Source of the DNA: Rhizobium sp. P38BS-XIX
GTDB taxonomy: Bacteria; Pseudomonadota; Alphaproteobacteria; Rhizobiales; Rhizobiaceae
NCBI RefSeq assembly: GCF_012641435.1
Contig: NZ_JABAIJ010000006.1
Span: forward strand, 372,001 to 436,000
DNA length: 64,000 nucleotides
Direction: 5' to 3'
Shown here: in pieces, positions 9,285 through 18,479 of the stretch
Numbering within the stretch: position 1 is the first letter of the stretch
How the letters are laid out: each line of letters starts with the position of its first letter
Made by a program: the position numbers and the translations under genes
The notes under the pieces: model-generated
Told to the model about the DNA's origin: nothing
The model's database searches: none
Seen by the model: the letters and a program-made list of their open reading frames with translations, nothing else

Positions 9285-10462
9285 TGGTTCGTCCCCTGTG
9301 CATCGGCCTGGGCCGGCGGCTCGTCATTCGTCGCCTGTTGCGGCAGTTCGATCAGCTGCGGCGCAACCTTGACGCCGGGGCGGATACGCATCAGCCCGTT
9401 GACGACGATCGTTTCGTCACCGGTCATACCGTCACGGATGACACGATAGCCATAGAGCTTCGGCCCGAGACGCACGGATTTCGGCGTTACGTTGCCGGCC
9501 GTATCCACGACATAGACGACGCGCTGGTTCTGGTCGGAGCCGATGGCTTCATCGGGGACCAGGATCGCCTTGTAGCTGTTGGAACCCTGAACCTGCACAC
9601 GCCCAAACAGGCCGGGCTGCAGGATGAGGTTGGGATTCGGAAAACGCGCGCGGACACGTATCGTGCCCGTTTCGTTATCGACGCGGTTTTCGGCGAAATC
9701 GAGCTTGCCCTTGAAGGGTTTCTGCCGCGCATCGGCGATCGTTACAGTGACATCGAGGCCGCCGCCGCCCTGCTGCAGGGCGCTGCCGTTCTTGCGTGCT
9801 TCATCGGCATAGGATAGCAGCCGGCGCTCGTCGACATCGAAGTAGAAATCGATGGGATCGAGCGACACGATGGTCGTCAGCACCGTCTGGTCGGCCTGAA
9901 CGAGGTTGCCGACCGAGATCAGCCGCCGGTCGATACGGCCGCTGAGCGGTGCGGTGATCTTGGTGAAATCCATGTCGAGATTGGCGCGGTCCACCGTCGC
10001 CTGCGCACCACGGACATTTGCCTGCGCCGAGATCAGGTCACGGCGGCGGTCGTCCAGTGTCGAAGCCGACTGGCTGCCCGTCGTCGACAGGGATTCCGCC
10101 CGCTTGTATTGTGCATCGGCAAGCGTGAGCGACGATTTTGCCACTTCGAGCGATGCCGCCGCCTCGTTCAATGTCGTGACGAAGGGTCGTTGGTCGATGA
10201 CGAAAAGAAGATCGCCCTGCTTGACCAGAGTACCGTCCTGGAAATGCACTTCCTGCAAATAGCCGCCCACACGCGAGCGCACCGACACTTCATCGACGGC
10301 CTGGAAGCGTCCGATGAACTCGTCGCTGTCGACGACATTGCGGACGACAGGCTTGGCGACAGTGACGGGCGCGGCCGGCGGCGCACTTTGCGCGAACGCC
10401 TGGGCGCCTGAGAAAACAACAAAAACACAGCTGTAAAGAATGCTACGCGGCAGCACCGGCAT
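9281..10462 (-). CDS. RND efflux periplasmic adaptor (membrane fusion protein)
   Basis: The 393-residue adaptor has a signal peptide (SILYSCVFVVFSGAQAFAQ, about residues 6-25), then a split lipoyl domain (SRVGGYLQEVHFQDGTLVKQGDLLFVID), an alpha-hairpin rich in Ala/Ser/Leu heptads (about 95-165), the second lipoyl half (ITAPLSGRIDRRLISVGNLV) and C-terminal beta-barrel and membrane-proximal domains. No lipobox Cys is visible, so it is probably not a lipoprotein. It is the promoter-proximal gene of the two-gene pump operon and is coupled to the permease by a 4-nt overlap. Confidence 0.93.
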   Translation of the reverse strand: MPVLPRSILYSCVFVVFSGAQAFAQSAPPAAPVTVAKPVVRNVVDSDEFIGRFQAVDEVSVRSRVGGYLQEVHFQDGTLVKQGDLLFVIDQRPFVTTLNEAAASLEVAKSSLTLADAQYKRAESLSTTGSQSASTLDDRRRDLISAQANVRGAQATVDRANLDMDFTKITAPLSGRIDRRLISVGNLVQADQTVLTTIVSLDPIDFYFDVDERRLLSYADEARKNGSALQQGGGGLDVTVTIADARQKPFKGKLDFAENRVDNETGTIRVRARFPNPNLILQPGLFGRVQVQGSNSYKAILVPDEAIGSDQNQRVVYVVDTAGNVTPKSVRLGPKLYGYRVIRDGMTGDETIVVNGLMRIRPGVKVAPQLIELPQQATNDEPPAQADAQGTNQ

Positions 10463-10773
10463 GTAGGCCCCCTCGAAAAACCGCGTACGGCAAGGAGCGC
10501 CGCCGCGTTAAGCGATCACGAAATTTGCCTGCAATTTCCACGAAGGACCTGTCGCCATCAGGCGAAATGCAATCAGGTTTCTTCGGACGTCCCCAATATG
10601 CGCCACGAGCCGAGCCGGCTCGGGGTATCAACCGGCTCACTGTCCGGCACCACGCGTTAATGTATAAACGGTTTATTGAATTCGACAACAGGGAATGAAG
10701 CGGGCACGATCGAACGCAACCGCTTGTTTTTCCTCACGGAGAAGAACGCCTATAGGATGAAATGGTCAGGGCC
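10463..10773. other. Intergenic leader of the RND operon
   Basis: No coding gene is seen here; an 81-codon minus-strand frame lacks any recognisable protein features. The stretch holds the upstream region of the pump operon, with an odd palindrome ATAAAC-G-GTTTAT at 10664-10676, and the 3' flank of the ABC-F gene. Confidence 0.5.
10664..10676. promoter_or_regulatory. Candidate TetR-type operator for the RND pump
   Basis: The 13-bp palindrome ATAAAC-G-GTTTAT sits about 200 bp upstream of the adaptor start in an AT-rich pocket, like operators of TetR repressors of RND pumps. No tetR gene is adjacent, so the cognate regulator is unknown. Confidence 0.35.
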
Positions 10774-12603
10774 TCAGCCCTCCAGTTCCTCGCGCAGCAT
10801 CTCGAGCTCAAGCCATTCCTCTTCCATCTTCAGCAGGCTTTCCCGCAGCTTTTCCATCTCGGCCGCAAGACGGTTGAAGGTTGCGGGGTCCTTTGAGAAA
10901 AGGTTTGGATCGGCCATCTTCTTTTCGCGGACGCCGATCTCGGTTTCCGCCTTGGCCATTTCTTTCGGCAGGTTTTCGAGCGCGAATTTCTGCTTGTAGG
11001 AAAGCTTGCCCTTGCCCTTCGAGGCATCGGCGGAAGACAATGCGGCATCGGCAGCCTTCGGCTTCTCGGCAGCCTTTTCCGCCCGCTTTCGCTCCTCGAT
11101 TGCGCCCTTTCGCTGGGCAAGCATGTCGGAATAGCCGCCGGCATATTCGATCCAGCGTCCATCCGGATCTTCCGGGTTGGCCGGTGCGATCGTCGACGTC
11201 ACGGTGCGGTCGAGAAAATCGCGATCGTGGCTGACGAGGATGACGGTGCCGACAAAACCGGAAACGATCTCCTGCAGCAGGTCGAGCGTCTCGATATCGA
11301 GATCGTTCGTCGGTTCGTCGAGAATGAGCAGATTGGTCGGCCGCGACAGGATGCGTGCCAGCATCAGCCGCGCGCGCTCGCCGCCGGAGAGATTCTTGAT
11401 CGGCGTGCGTGCCTGCTCGGGCTGGAACAGGAATTCCTTCATATAGCCGGTCACATGCCGCTGCTCGCCGTTGACGAGAAGGTTCTCGCCGCGACCGTCG
11501 GTCAGGTAGTTGGCGAGCGTATCTTCCGGGTTCAGCTCCTCGCGCTTCTGGTCGAGCGTGGCGATCTCCAGATTGGTGCCGAGCTTCACCGTGCCGCTGT
11601 CCGGCCCCAGCTGGCCCGTCAGCATCTTCAGAAGCGTCGTCTTGCCGGCACCGTTGGGGCCGACGAGGCCGATGCAATCGCCGCGATGCACACGGATCGA
11701 AAACGGCGCGACGATTGTGCGGTCGTTATAGGCCTTGGTGATCTTCTCCGCCTCGATCACCAGCTTGCCGCTTTCCTGCGCATCGGAGGCGGTCGCCTGC
11801 ACGGTGCCGAGAGCGCCCTTGTGGCCGCGATAGCGGGAGCGCATGTCCTGCAGCTCGCCGAGGCGGCGCATGTTGCGCTTGCGCCGCGCCGTCACGCCGT
11901 AGCGCAGCCAGTGCTCTTCGCGCTCGATCTGCTTGCCCAGCTTGTGCTGTTCCAGCTCTTCGGCTTCAAGCACCTGGTCGCGCCAGGCTTCGAAATGGCC
12001 AAAGCCCCTGTCCAGCCGGCGCGAGGTGCCGCGATCGAGCCATACGGTCGCGGTCGAAACCTTCTCCAGAAACCGACGGTCGTGCGAAATCAGTACAAGC
12101 GCGCTGCGACTTTTCTGTAGTTCGCCTTCCAGCCATTCGATGGTCGGCAGGTCCAGATGGTTCGTCGGCTCGTCGAGCAGCAGGATGTCCGGCTCCGGCG
12201 CCAGAACACGCGCGAGTGCCGCGCGGCGCGCCTCGCCGCCGGAGAGGTTCTTCGGATCTTCTTCGCCGGTCAGACCGAGATGAGACAGCAAATAGGTGAC
12301 GCGATAGGGATCGTCGCCCGGTCCGAGGCCGGCTTCGGCATAGGCGGTGACCGTCTTGTAACCGGCAAAATCCGGTGCCTGCTCGAGATAGCGCACGGTC
12401 GACGATGGATGCCGGAACACGTCACCTGATTGCGCTTCGACGATGCCGGCAGCGATCTTCAGAAGCGTCGACTTGCCGGAACCGTTGCGTCCGACCAGGC
12501 AGATCTTGTCACCCGGCTCGACCTGCAGGCCGGCGCCGGCCAGAAGAGGCGCGCCGCCAAAGCTCAAAAAGATGTCGTCGAGTTTCAGAATGGGAGGGGC
12601 CAA
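10774..12603 (-). CDS. ABC-F family ATPase (Uup-like, translation or ribosome-associated)
   Basis: The 609-residue protein has two ABC cassettes and no membrane segments. Cassette 1 has Walker A GRNGSGKST (about 37-45), signature LSGGEARR and Walker B LLLDEPTNHLD. Cassette 2 has GPNGAGKTT, LSGGERARL and LILDEPTNDLD. They are joined by a charged linker (about 215-260) rich in Arg/Glu, the ABC-F P-site-tRNA-interaction motif. The Lys/Glu-rich C-terminus (about 505-609) predicts the coiled coil found in Uup. The start is a TTG preceded by GGAG at the right distance, 2 nt after the thiamine diphosphokinase stop. Confidence 0.9.
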   Translation of the reverse strand: MAPPILKLDDIFLSFGGAPLLAGAGLQVEPGDKICLVGRNGSGKSTLLKIAAGIVEAQSGDVFRHPSSTVRYLEQAPDFAGYKTVTAYAEAGLGPGDDPYRVTYLLSHLGLTGEEDPKNLSGGEARRAALARVLAPEPDILLLDEPTNHLDLPTIEWLEGELQKSRSALVLISHDRRFLEKVSTATVWLDRGTSRRLDRGFGHFEAWRDQVLEAEELEQHKLGKQIEREEHWLRYGVTARRKRNMRRLGELQDMRSRYRGHKGALGTVQATASDAQESGKLVIEAEKITKAYNDRTIVAPFSIRVHRGDCIGLVGPNGAGKTTLLKMLTGQLGPDSGTVKLGTNLEIATLDQKREELNPEDTLANYLTDGRGENLLVNGEQRHVTGYMKEFLFQPEQARTPIKNLSGGERARLMLARILSRPTNLLILDEPTNDLDIETLDLLQEIVSGFVGTVILVSHDRDFLDRTVTSTIAPANPEDPDGRWIEYAGGYSDMLAQRKGAIEERKRAEKAAEKPKAADAALSSADASKGKGKLSYKQKFALENLPKEMAKAETEIGVREKKMADPNLFSKDPATFNRLAAEMEKLRESLLKMEEEWLELEMLREELEG

Positions 12604-12605
12604 GA

Positions 12606-13259
12606 TCAGACTCCGGAAAGGTCATATGGGCGGGCCAGAACAATCGCCCTGCCGCTGCCGAGCGAAAAGCGAACGTCGCCTTCCGCCACGTTGGAAATGG
12701 TGCGCGATGCGCCGAAGGGCAAATGAAAGTCGCGCAACGGATATCGGGCATTATAGATGAAAAGCCCCGTCAGATCGCTGAAACCGAGGACGGAGAACAG
12801 CGAGCCGGCCGGCAATGCCATTGAGAGATCGCCAGGCGGAAGCGGCACCGCCTCCTCGTCGCCCGAGGTCAGCAAGACATCCAATCCCTTTTCTGCGAGT
12901 TGCACTCCATAAAGCAGATGCTGAATGGCGTGGTCCGATCGCTCACCGCCCATGGCACCTGCGAGAATCAGCCTGACGGCGCCGCGATCGATCGCTTCCG
13001 AGACGGCGATCTCGCCATCGGTCGCGGCCTTGGCGGCCGGATATGGCTGCTTGGGCACATCGGGAAATGCAGACTGCAGATCGGCAGGTGTTGAATCGAA
13101 ATCGCCGACCCAAAGCTCTGGTTCCACACCGAGCGCGATGGCATGGCGCATGCCGCCATCCGCTGCGATGAAACGGCTGCCGGACACCGCAACGCGCAGC
13201 CGCTCCGTCAGACGAAGCTCGCCGCCGAGCAGGATGGTGAATGTGGTGGACTGGCTCAT
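12606..13259 (-). CDS. Thiamine diphosphokinase
   Basis: The 217-residue cytosolic enzyme phosphorylates thiamine directly to TPP. Family motifs are all present: an N-terminal GGE/L strand, FIAADGGMRHA (about residues 29-39), the catalytic WVGDFDS (about 50-56), a TDGEIAV segment for K-x-x-T-D (about 79-86), and LAGAMGGERSDHAIQH (about 99-114). The C-terminal beta-sandwich domain is also seen. It overlaps functionally with the TPP-regulated thiBPQ transporter about 2.5 kb away, suggesting this organism salvages imported thiamine. It is co-directional with the ABC-F gene. Confidence 0.9.
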   Translation of the reverse strand: MSQSTTFTILLGGELRLTERLRVAVSGSRFIAADGGMRHAIALGVEPELWVGDFDSTPADLQSAFPDVPKQPYPAAKAATDGEIAVSEAIDRGAVRLILAGAMGGERSDHAIQHLLYGVQLAEKGLDVLLTSGDEEAVPLPPGDLSMALPAGSLFSVLGFSDLTGLFIYNARYPLRDFHLPFGASRTISNVAEGDVRFSLGSGRAIVLARPYDLSGV

Positions 13260-13331
13260 GGGCCAAGCCCATAGCGCAAAGTCATATCCCTAGGGAAGAG
13301 CGACGTAGGCAAGAACGGCCCTGTTGGCCGC

Positions 13332-13862
13332 TCAGTCGTCCGTTTCCTTGAGCCGCGTCTGGACAACCTGTTCGTAGCTCGTGATGTAACGATCGAACAA
13401 CAGCGAGAAACGCTCGATGTCCTCCGATGCCCAGTCGGCAAAAATACTGTCGATGACGGAATGCTTCTGCGCCTGGATCTCCGACAACAATCTCTGGCCG
13501 AGCGCGGTCAGCACGACCACGATGCGGCGTGCGTCTGCCTGCGAGGCCTTGCGCCGCAGAACGCCCCGCGCCACCATATCGGCAACGATGCGACTTGCCC
13601 GTGAGGGATCGATACGCAACATCTCGGCGATCGTTCCCACCGTGACCTCGCCGGCTGCCTCCGCTCGCCGTACGACATCGAGCACGTCGAGATGCGAAAG
13701 CTCGAGCCCCGGCGCAACACTTTGAATGGCCAGCCTGCCGATCATGCGGCGGCCCGTCAGCAGACGCATGCGCGTCATCGCCTGGCCGATACGCAGGAGA
13801 TCCTCGTTTTCGGTCAGGGTCTGGGGTTCAACTTCACGTGTATTCGTCGCTGATGTCATCAT
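13332..13862 (-). CDS. MarR-family transcriptional regulator
   Basis: The 176-residue protein has a MarR winged helix. The recognition region is VTVGTIAEMLRIDPSRASRIVADMVARGVLRRKASQADARRIVVVLTALG split over about residues 73-122, including the Arg-rich wing (SQADARR) of MarR proteins. Flanking helices form the dimer interface. It is divergent from a DHA2 exporter, the usual layout for ligand-responsive repressors of efflux. A TATATG-N9-CATATA palindrome lies between the two genes and is a candidate shared operator. Confidence 0.9.
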   Translation of the reverse strand: MMTSATNTREVEPQTLTENEDLLRIGQAMTRMRLLTGRRMIGRLAIQSVAPGLELSHLDVLDVVRRAEAAGEVTVGTIAEMLRIDPSRASRIVADMVARGVLRRKASQADARRIVVVLTALGQRLLSEIQAQKHSVIDSIFADWASEDIERFSLLFDRYITSYEQVVQTRLKETDD

Positions 13863-13926
13863 CCCAACATATCAGAGGCGGACAAGAAATAAAACATGCA
13901 AACAGCATTCACCTGTCGTTGACATT

Positions 13927-13947
13927 TATATGCTAATGGCACATATA
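13927..13947. promoter_or_regulatory. Candidate MarR operator
   Basis: TATATG (13927-13932) and CATATA (13942-13947) form an inverted repeat with a 9-nt spacer in the AT-rich gap between the divergent marR-like and exporter genes. Position and symmetry fit a MarR dimer site. Confidence 0.5.
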
Positions 13948-14026
13948 TCTTTCATATGAAAACCGGGGCGCCCCGCGCATTCGATCGACCGCGCAGCGTT
14001 TCGGCCAAGCTCGGATTTCTTGTTCC

Positions 14027-15565
14027 ATGGACATGCAGACCACCTTCGCGCCGCTCGTCGCGGATCATAAACGGCGGCTTATTCTCTTCCTGTTTCTGAT
14101 GACTGCCATGTTCATGGCGACGCTGGATAACCAGATCGTGTCGACGGCGCTCCCGACGATCGTCGGCGAGTTCGGTCATCTGGAGCGCTTCGGCTGGATC
14201 GGCTCCGCCTACCTCCTCTCACTCTCCGCCGTCATGCCCGTTTACGGCAAGCTCGGCGACCTCTTCGGCCGCAAATATGTGATGATGACGGCCATCGCGA
14301 TCTTCACGATCGGCTCGGCCGTATGCGGTCTTGCGGTGTCGATGAACACGCTGATTGCCGCCCGCGTACTGCAGGGCCTTGGCGGCGGCGGCATCCTCGT
14401 GTCGATCTTCGCTGTTAACGCCGACATCTTCGAGCCGCGCGAGCGCGCCCGTTACCAGAGCTATTCGAGCCTTGTCCTCATGGCCTCCGGCGCCATCGGC
14501 CCCGTCCTCGGCGGCACGATGAGCGATCTGTTCGGCTGGCGCTCGATCTTCCTCGTCAACGTACCGATCGGCTTCATCGTGCTGGCCGGCCTTGCCATCA
14601 TGCTGCCATACCGCAAGCCTGCCCGCCGCCCGAAGATCGATTATGCCGGTGCTGTCGTCCTTGCCCTGACCACCACAAGCATCGTGCTTGCCGCTGACGG
14701 CAGCGAACTCTTTGGATCGCTGCTGTCGCCACAATGCCTCGGCATCATCGCCTTCGGCATCGTCTGCGCCATCGCGTGGGTCTTTATCGAGCGCCGCGCG
14801 CCCGAGCCGATCGTGCCGATGACGCTGTTCCGCAACTCGACATTCGGCCTCCTGCTGATCATCTCGATCACCAGCGGCGCCGTTGCGATCGGCATGGTCA
14901 ACTACTTCGCGCTTTTCCTGCAGACCACGACGGGTCTCTCGCCCTCGATGGCCGGCCTGCTGTTCATTCTGTTGACCGGCGGCATCGTCTGCGGCTCGCT
15001 CTCAGCCGGACGGCTGATCGCGGCCAGAGGCCGCTACAAGCCTTTCGCTATCGCAAGCGCTGCTTGCAGCACCATCGCATTCGGCTCGCTTGCCTTCGTT
15101 CACGCCGGTACACCCATCCTCTTCATCGGCGGACTGATGCTGCTGCACGGCATCGGCATCGGCCTTGCACAGCAGGTGCCTGTTATCGGCGTACAGAACG
15201 CGGCCGCTGCCCGTGACGTCGGCGCAGCAACAGGCGCCGTCACGCTTTCGCGCATGGGCGGCGCCTCGATCGCCATCTCCATCTACGGCGCCATCATCGC
15301 CGCCAAGCTCGGCAATGTCGGTGTTTCGATCGCCGGCGTCCCCGATATCGAGGAACTGACGCCCAAGATGATGGCGGCTTTGCCGGATGCAACCCGCGAG
15401 GCGGTCGCCAATGCCTATGCAAGCGCCTTCAGCCCGCTCTTCATGACCGCCGCCGGCATCTGCCTCATCGGTCTTTTGACCTCGCTGAAGCTGAAGAACG
15501 TTCAGCTTCCGGGTGCGGCGAAGAAATTCGACAGCCCGACGGCCGCCGCTCACGCCGCCGAATAA
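14027..15565 (+). CDS. MFS drug exporter, DHA2 (EmrB/QacA-like), 14 TM
   Basis: The 512-residue inner-membrane proton antiporter begins with a typical DHA2 signature: the LDNQIVSTALPTI motif in TM1 (D1 variant), GKLGDLFGRKYVM in loop 2-3 (motif A) and a GGGGILVSIFAVNADIF-like TM4 (motif B region). Hydrophobic segments support about 14 TM helices. It is transcribed away from the marR-like gene and probably repressed by it. No adaptor partner is adjacent. The substrate is unknown. A short hairpin follows the stop. Confidence 0.92.
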   Translation: MDMQTTFAPLVADHKRRLILFLFLMTAMFMATLDNQIVSTALPTIVGEFGHLERFGWIGSAYLLSLSAVMPVYGKLGDLFGRKYVMMTAIAIFTIGSAVCGLAVSMNTLIAARVLQGLGGGGILVSIFAVNADIFEPRERARYQSYSSLVLMASGAIGPVLGGTMSDLFGWRSIFLVNVPIGFIVLAGLAIMLPYRKPARRPKIDYAGAVVLALTTTSIVLAADGSELFGSLLSPQCLGIIAFGIVCAIAWVFIERRAPEPIVPMTLFRNSTFGLLLIISITSGAVAIGMVNYFALFLQTTTGLSPSMAGLLFILLTGGIVCGSLSAGRLIAARGRYKPFAIASAACSTIAFGSLAFVHAGTPILFIGGLMLLHGIGIGLAQQVPVIGVQNAAAARDVGAATGAVTLSRMGGASIAISIYGAIIAAKLGNVGVSIAGVPDIEELTPKMMAALPDATREAVANAYASAFSPLFMTAAGICLIGLLTSLKLKNVQLPGAAKKFDSPTAAAHAAE

Positions 15566-15584
15566 GCTCCTCCCGCATGCAATC

Positions 15585-15608
15585 GACAAGGGAATCATTT
15601 CCCTTGTC
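15585..15608 (+). terminator. Hairpin after the DHA2 exporter
   Basis: A perfect 10-bp stem (15585-15594 with 15599-15608, 4-nt loop) lies just after the exporter stop and before the TPP riboswitch. The U-tract is weak. Confidence 0.5.
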
Positions 15609-15639
15609 ATCCCTTCGTCACGGGTCTAAACCTGCCAGC

Positions 15640-15743
15640 GCTCTAACGGGGTGCCTTGTGTCTTTCCAGACATCTGGCTGAGAGGCTTTCATCGGCCAAC
15701 CCGCGGAACCTGATCCGGCTAACACCGGCGGAGGGATTAGACG
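15640..15743 (+). promoter_or_regulatory. TPP (THI-box) riboswitch upstream of thiBPQ
   Basis: The conserved THI-box elements appear in order: closing stem TCTAA (15642-15646) with TTAGA (15737-15741), GGGGTGCC (15648-15655), the pyrimidine-sensing CTGAGA (15678-15683), and the pyrophosphate-sensing helix with CGGAACCTGATC followed by CTAACACCGGCGGAGGGA. It lies 60 nt upstream of thiB. TPP binding would repress thiamine uptake; the expression platform is probably at the ribosome-binding region, as no clear terminator follows. Confidence 0.95.
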
Positions 15744-15802
15744 CGTGACGAAATCATAGCGCCCTTTTCCTCTTCAAGACGAAACCAAAAGGAGGCGCTG
15801 TC

Positions 15803-16831
15803 ATGCCAGACCGTTCGCTATTGTCATTCTTCGCCGGCATGGCCTTCGCTGCCGGCGCAACGTTTTTTGCCGCCCAGACCGCCGAGGCCGCAGACAAGAC
15901 CCTCACCATCTACACCTATGAAAGCTTCACCGCCGATTGGGGACCGGGCGCCAAGGTCAAGGCAGCCTTCGAAAAGACCTGCGGCTGCACGGTCAATTAT
16001 GTCAGCGTCACCGATGGCGTCGCGCTCCTCTCTCGTCTGAAGCTCGAAGGCGCAGGCACCAAGGCCGATCTCGTTGTCGGCCTCGACACAAATCTCGTCG
16101 ACGAGGCCAAGGATACCGGCCTGTTCGACACAAGCGGCGTAGACACTTCGGCCCTCAAGGTGCCCGGCGGCTTCAAGGACGATGTTTTCGTGCCCTACGA
16201 TTACGGCCATTTCGCCGTCATCTACGACAGCCAGACGGTCAAGAACCCACCGAAGAGCATGAAGGATCTGATCGAAGGCGATCCCTCGCAGAAGATCGTC
16301 ATCGAGGACCCGCGTACCTCGACCCCAGGCCTCGGCCTGCTGCTCTGGGTCAAGTCGATCTATGGCGACAAGGCAGCGGATGCCTGGACGAAGCTCAAAG
16401 GCCGGATCCTGACGGTGACGCCGGGCTGGTCGGAGGCCTATGACCTCTTCACCAAGGGCGAAGCGCCGATGGTGCTCTCCTACACGACCTCGCCAGCCTA
16501 CCACATGATCGAGGACAAGACCGACCGCTATCAGGCGGCCGCCTTCTCGGAGGGGCACTATATCCAGATCGAGGTCGCAGGCCTGATCAAGGCTTCCCCG
16601 AACAAGGATTTTGCCCGCGACTTCCTGAAGTTCATGGTCTCCCCGGGCTTCCAGGACATCATTCCGACGAGCAACTGGATGATGCCGGTTTCGGCGACAT
16701 CGGAACCGTTGCCGGATGCCTTCAACAAGCTCGTGGTGCCTTCGAAGACGTTCCTGATGAGCCCGGCCGACGTCGACAAGAACCGCAAGGCCTGGATCGA
16801 CGAATGGCTGACCGCCACCAGCGGCAATTGA
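15803..16831 (+). CDS. thiB: Thiamine ABC transporter, periplasmic binding protein
   Basis: The 342-residue protein has an N-terminal signal peptide (about residues 1-29, ending AQTAEA). The mature start, KTLTIYTYESF, is diagnostic of ThiB. Further family features are the LLSRLKLEGAGTKADLVVGLD segment, split over about 68-90, and the VPYDYGHFAVIYD and TPGLGLLLW stretches of periplasmic binding fold II. The ATG follows AAAGGAGG. It is the first gene of the riboswitch-controlled thiBPQ operon and delivers thiamine, and possibly TMP or TPP, to ThiP. Confidence 0.95.
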   Translation: MPDRSLLSFFAGMAFAAGATFFAAQTAEAADKTLTIYTYESFTADWGPGAKVKAAFEKTCGCTVNYVSVTDGVALLSRLKLEGAGTKADLVVGLDTNLVDEAKDTGLFDTSGVDTSALKVPGGFKDDVFVPYDYGHFAVIYDSQTVKNPPKSMKDLIEGDPSQKIVIEDPRTSTPGLGLLLWVKSIYGDKAADAWTKLKGRILTVTPGWSEAYDLFTKGEAPMVLSYTTSPAYHMIEDKTDRYQAAAFSEGHYIQIEVAGLIKASPNKDFARDFLKFMVSPGFQDIIPTSNWMMPVSATSEPLPDAFNKLVVPSKTFLMSPADVDKNRKAWIDEWLTATSGN

Positions 16832-16841
16832 AGTCTCGGCC

Positions 16842-18479
16842 ATGTTGACGTCCTCCGAACGACGGCGCGCCATTTCCGGTGGAGCGCTCAGCCTCACCGG
16901 CATCGCGCTGTTCGTCGGGATTGCCGTCCTTGTTCTTCTCGCCGCCGGCATCGAATCCGGCGGCAACACCACGCTCACCGATCCCTATCTGCTGCGCGTC
17001 CTGCGCTTCACTCTGTTGCAGGCGGTGCTCTCGACGCTGCTATCCGTCGCGCTCGCCATACCCGTCGCCCGCGCCCTCGCGCGCCAGCCACGCTTTCCCG
17101 GCCGGCTATGGCTGATCCGGCTGATGGCCGTGCCCATGGGCCTGCCGGTGCTGATCGGCGCGCTTGGTCTGCTCGGCATATGGGGCCGGCAAGGGCTTAT
17201 CAACCACGCGCTTGCAGCACTCGGCCTGTCGCAGCCCGTCAGCATCTACGGCCTCGCCGGCATCCTCCTTGCGCATGTCTTCTTCAACATGCCTCTCGCC
17301 TGCCGGCTGATGCTTGCAGGGCTGGAGCGCGTCCCGGCCGAATATTGGCTCGTGGCCGGCGGTCTCGGCATGCGTCCGACCTCTGTCTTTCGGTTCATAG
17401 AGTGGCCGATACTGCGCGGCCTCATTCCCGGCATTGCCGGCCTGATCTTCATGCTTTGCGCGACAAGCTTCACGCTGGTCTTGATCCTCGGCGGCGGGCC
17501 GGCCGCGACGACCCTGGAAGTCGCGATCTATCAGGCGCTCCGCTTCGATTTCGATCCCGGCCGCGCCGTCATGCTGTCGCTGTTGCAGATTGCCATCACT
17601 CTCGTCGTCCTCGGCGCCATGACGCTGTTTCGCGCACCCGACGATCATGGGCTGACGAGCGGCCGTACGCTGCGGCGCATCGATGGACAGGCGCCTGCGG
17701 CGCGATGGGCCGATGCCATCTTGCTGTCGCTTGCAGCTCTCTTTCTCGGCCTGCCGCTCGCTTCGGTCGTTGTTGTCGGCCTGGAGGCCGACCTGCCGAA
17801 GCTTGCGATCCAACCGATCTTTCTGCAGGCGGCGGTGACGAGCCTGGCAATCGCCCTGGCTGCCGGGCTACTCGCCGTTCTGATATCCTTCGCCATCATT
17901 CGCGCTCGCTCGGTCATTTCGGCGGATCGTCACAGAGCGGTTGGTTTGCGCAGCCTGGCCATCGCGTTGAGCGCAAGCTCCTCTCTCATTTTGCTGGTGC
18001 CGCCGATCGTCCTTGCAACAGGCTGGTTTCTGGCGCTCAGGCCATTGGGCGACCCCAGCGAATTTGCGGCTATCTTGATTATCATTATCAACGCGCTGAT
18101 GGCGCTGCCGTTCGTCATTCGCGTGATTGAACCGGCCTATGCCGTCCATCGCCGGCGCACGGAGCGGCTGGCGGCGAGCCTTGGCCTTCACGGCATGTCC
18201 CGCTTTCGCCTGATCGACTGGCCAGGCCTGCGCAAGCCGTTCTTCACCGCATTGTCTTTCGCCATGGCCCTGTCGCTTGGCGACCTTGGCGCCGTGGCGC
18301 TCTTCGGCTCCAGCAGCCTTATGACACTGCCCTGGCTGGTCTACAGCAAGCTCGGCAGCTACCGCACAAACGATGCCGATGGATACGCGCTGATCCTCGG
18401 GCTGGTCTGTCTGCTTCTGACCATGGCCGGCACGACAGGTCAGGGCACAAATGATGACGAAAGCAGACGAAATGGCTGA
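16842..18479 (+). CDS. thiP: Thiamine ABC transporter, fused permease
   Basis: The 545-residue inner-membrane protein contains two copies of the binding-protein-dependent permease domain, the fused form usual for ThiP. EAA-type cytoplasmic loops are seen in both halves (AGGLGMRPTSVFRFIEWPILRG and AASLGLHGMSRFRLIDWPGLRK regions, about residues 175-195 and 445-465). About 12 hydrophobic helices are apparent. The gene lies 10 nt after thiB and overlaps the start of thiQ by 29 nt, giving tight coupling. Confidence 0.94.
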   Translation: MLTSSERRRAISGGALSLTGIALFVGIAVLVLLAAGIESGGNTTLTDPYLLRVLRFTLLQAVLSTLLSVALAIPVARALARQPRFPGRLWLIRLMAVPMGLPVLIGALGLLGIWGRQGLINHALAALGLSQPVSIYGLAGILLAHVFFNMPLACRLMLAGLERVPAEYWLVAGGLGMRPTSVFRFIEWPILRGLIPGIAGLIFMLCATSFTLVLILGGGPAATTLEVAIYQALRFDFDPGRAVMLSLLQIAITLVVLGAMTLFRAPDDHGLTSGRTLRRIDGQAPAARWADAILLSLAALFLGLPLASVVVVGLEADLPKLAIQPIFLQAAVTSLAIALAAGLLAVLISFAIIRARSVISADRHRAVGLRSLAIALSASSSLILLVPPIVLATGWFLALRPLGDPSEFAAILIIIINALMALPFVIRVIEPAYAVHRRRTERLAASLGLHGMSRFRLIDWPGLRKPFFTALSFAMALSLGDLGAVALFGSSSLMTLPWLVYSKLGSYRTNDADGYALILGLVCLLLTMAGTTGQGTNDDESRRNG

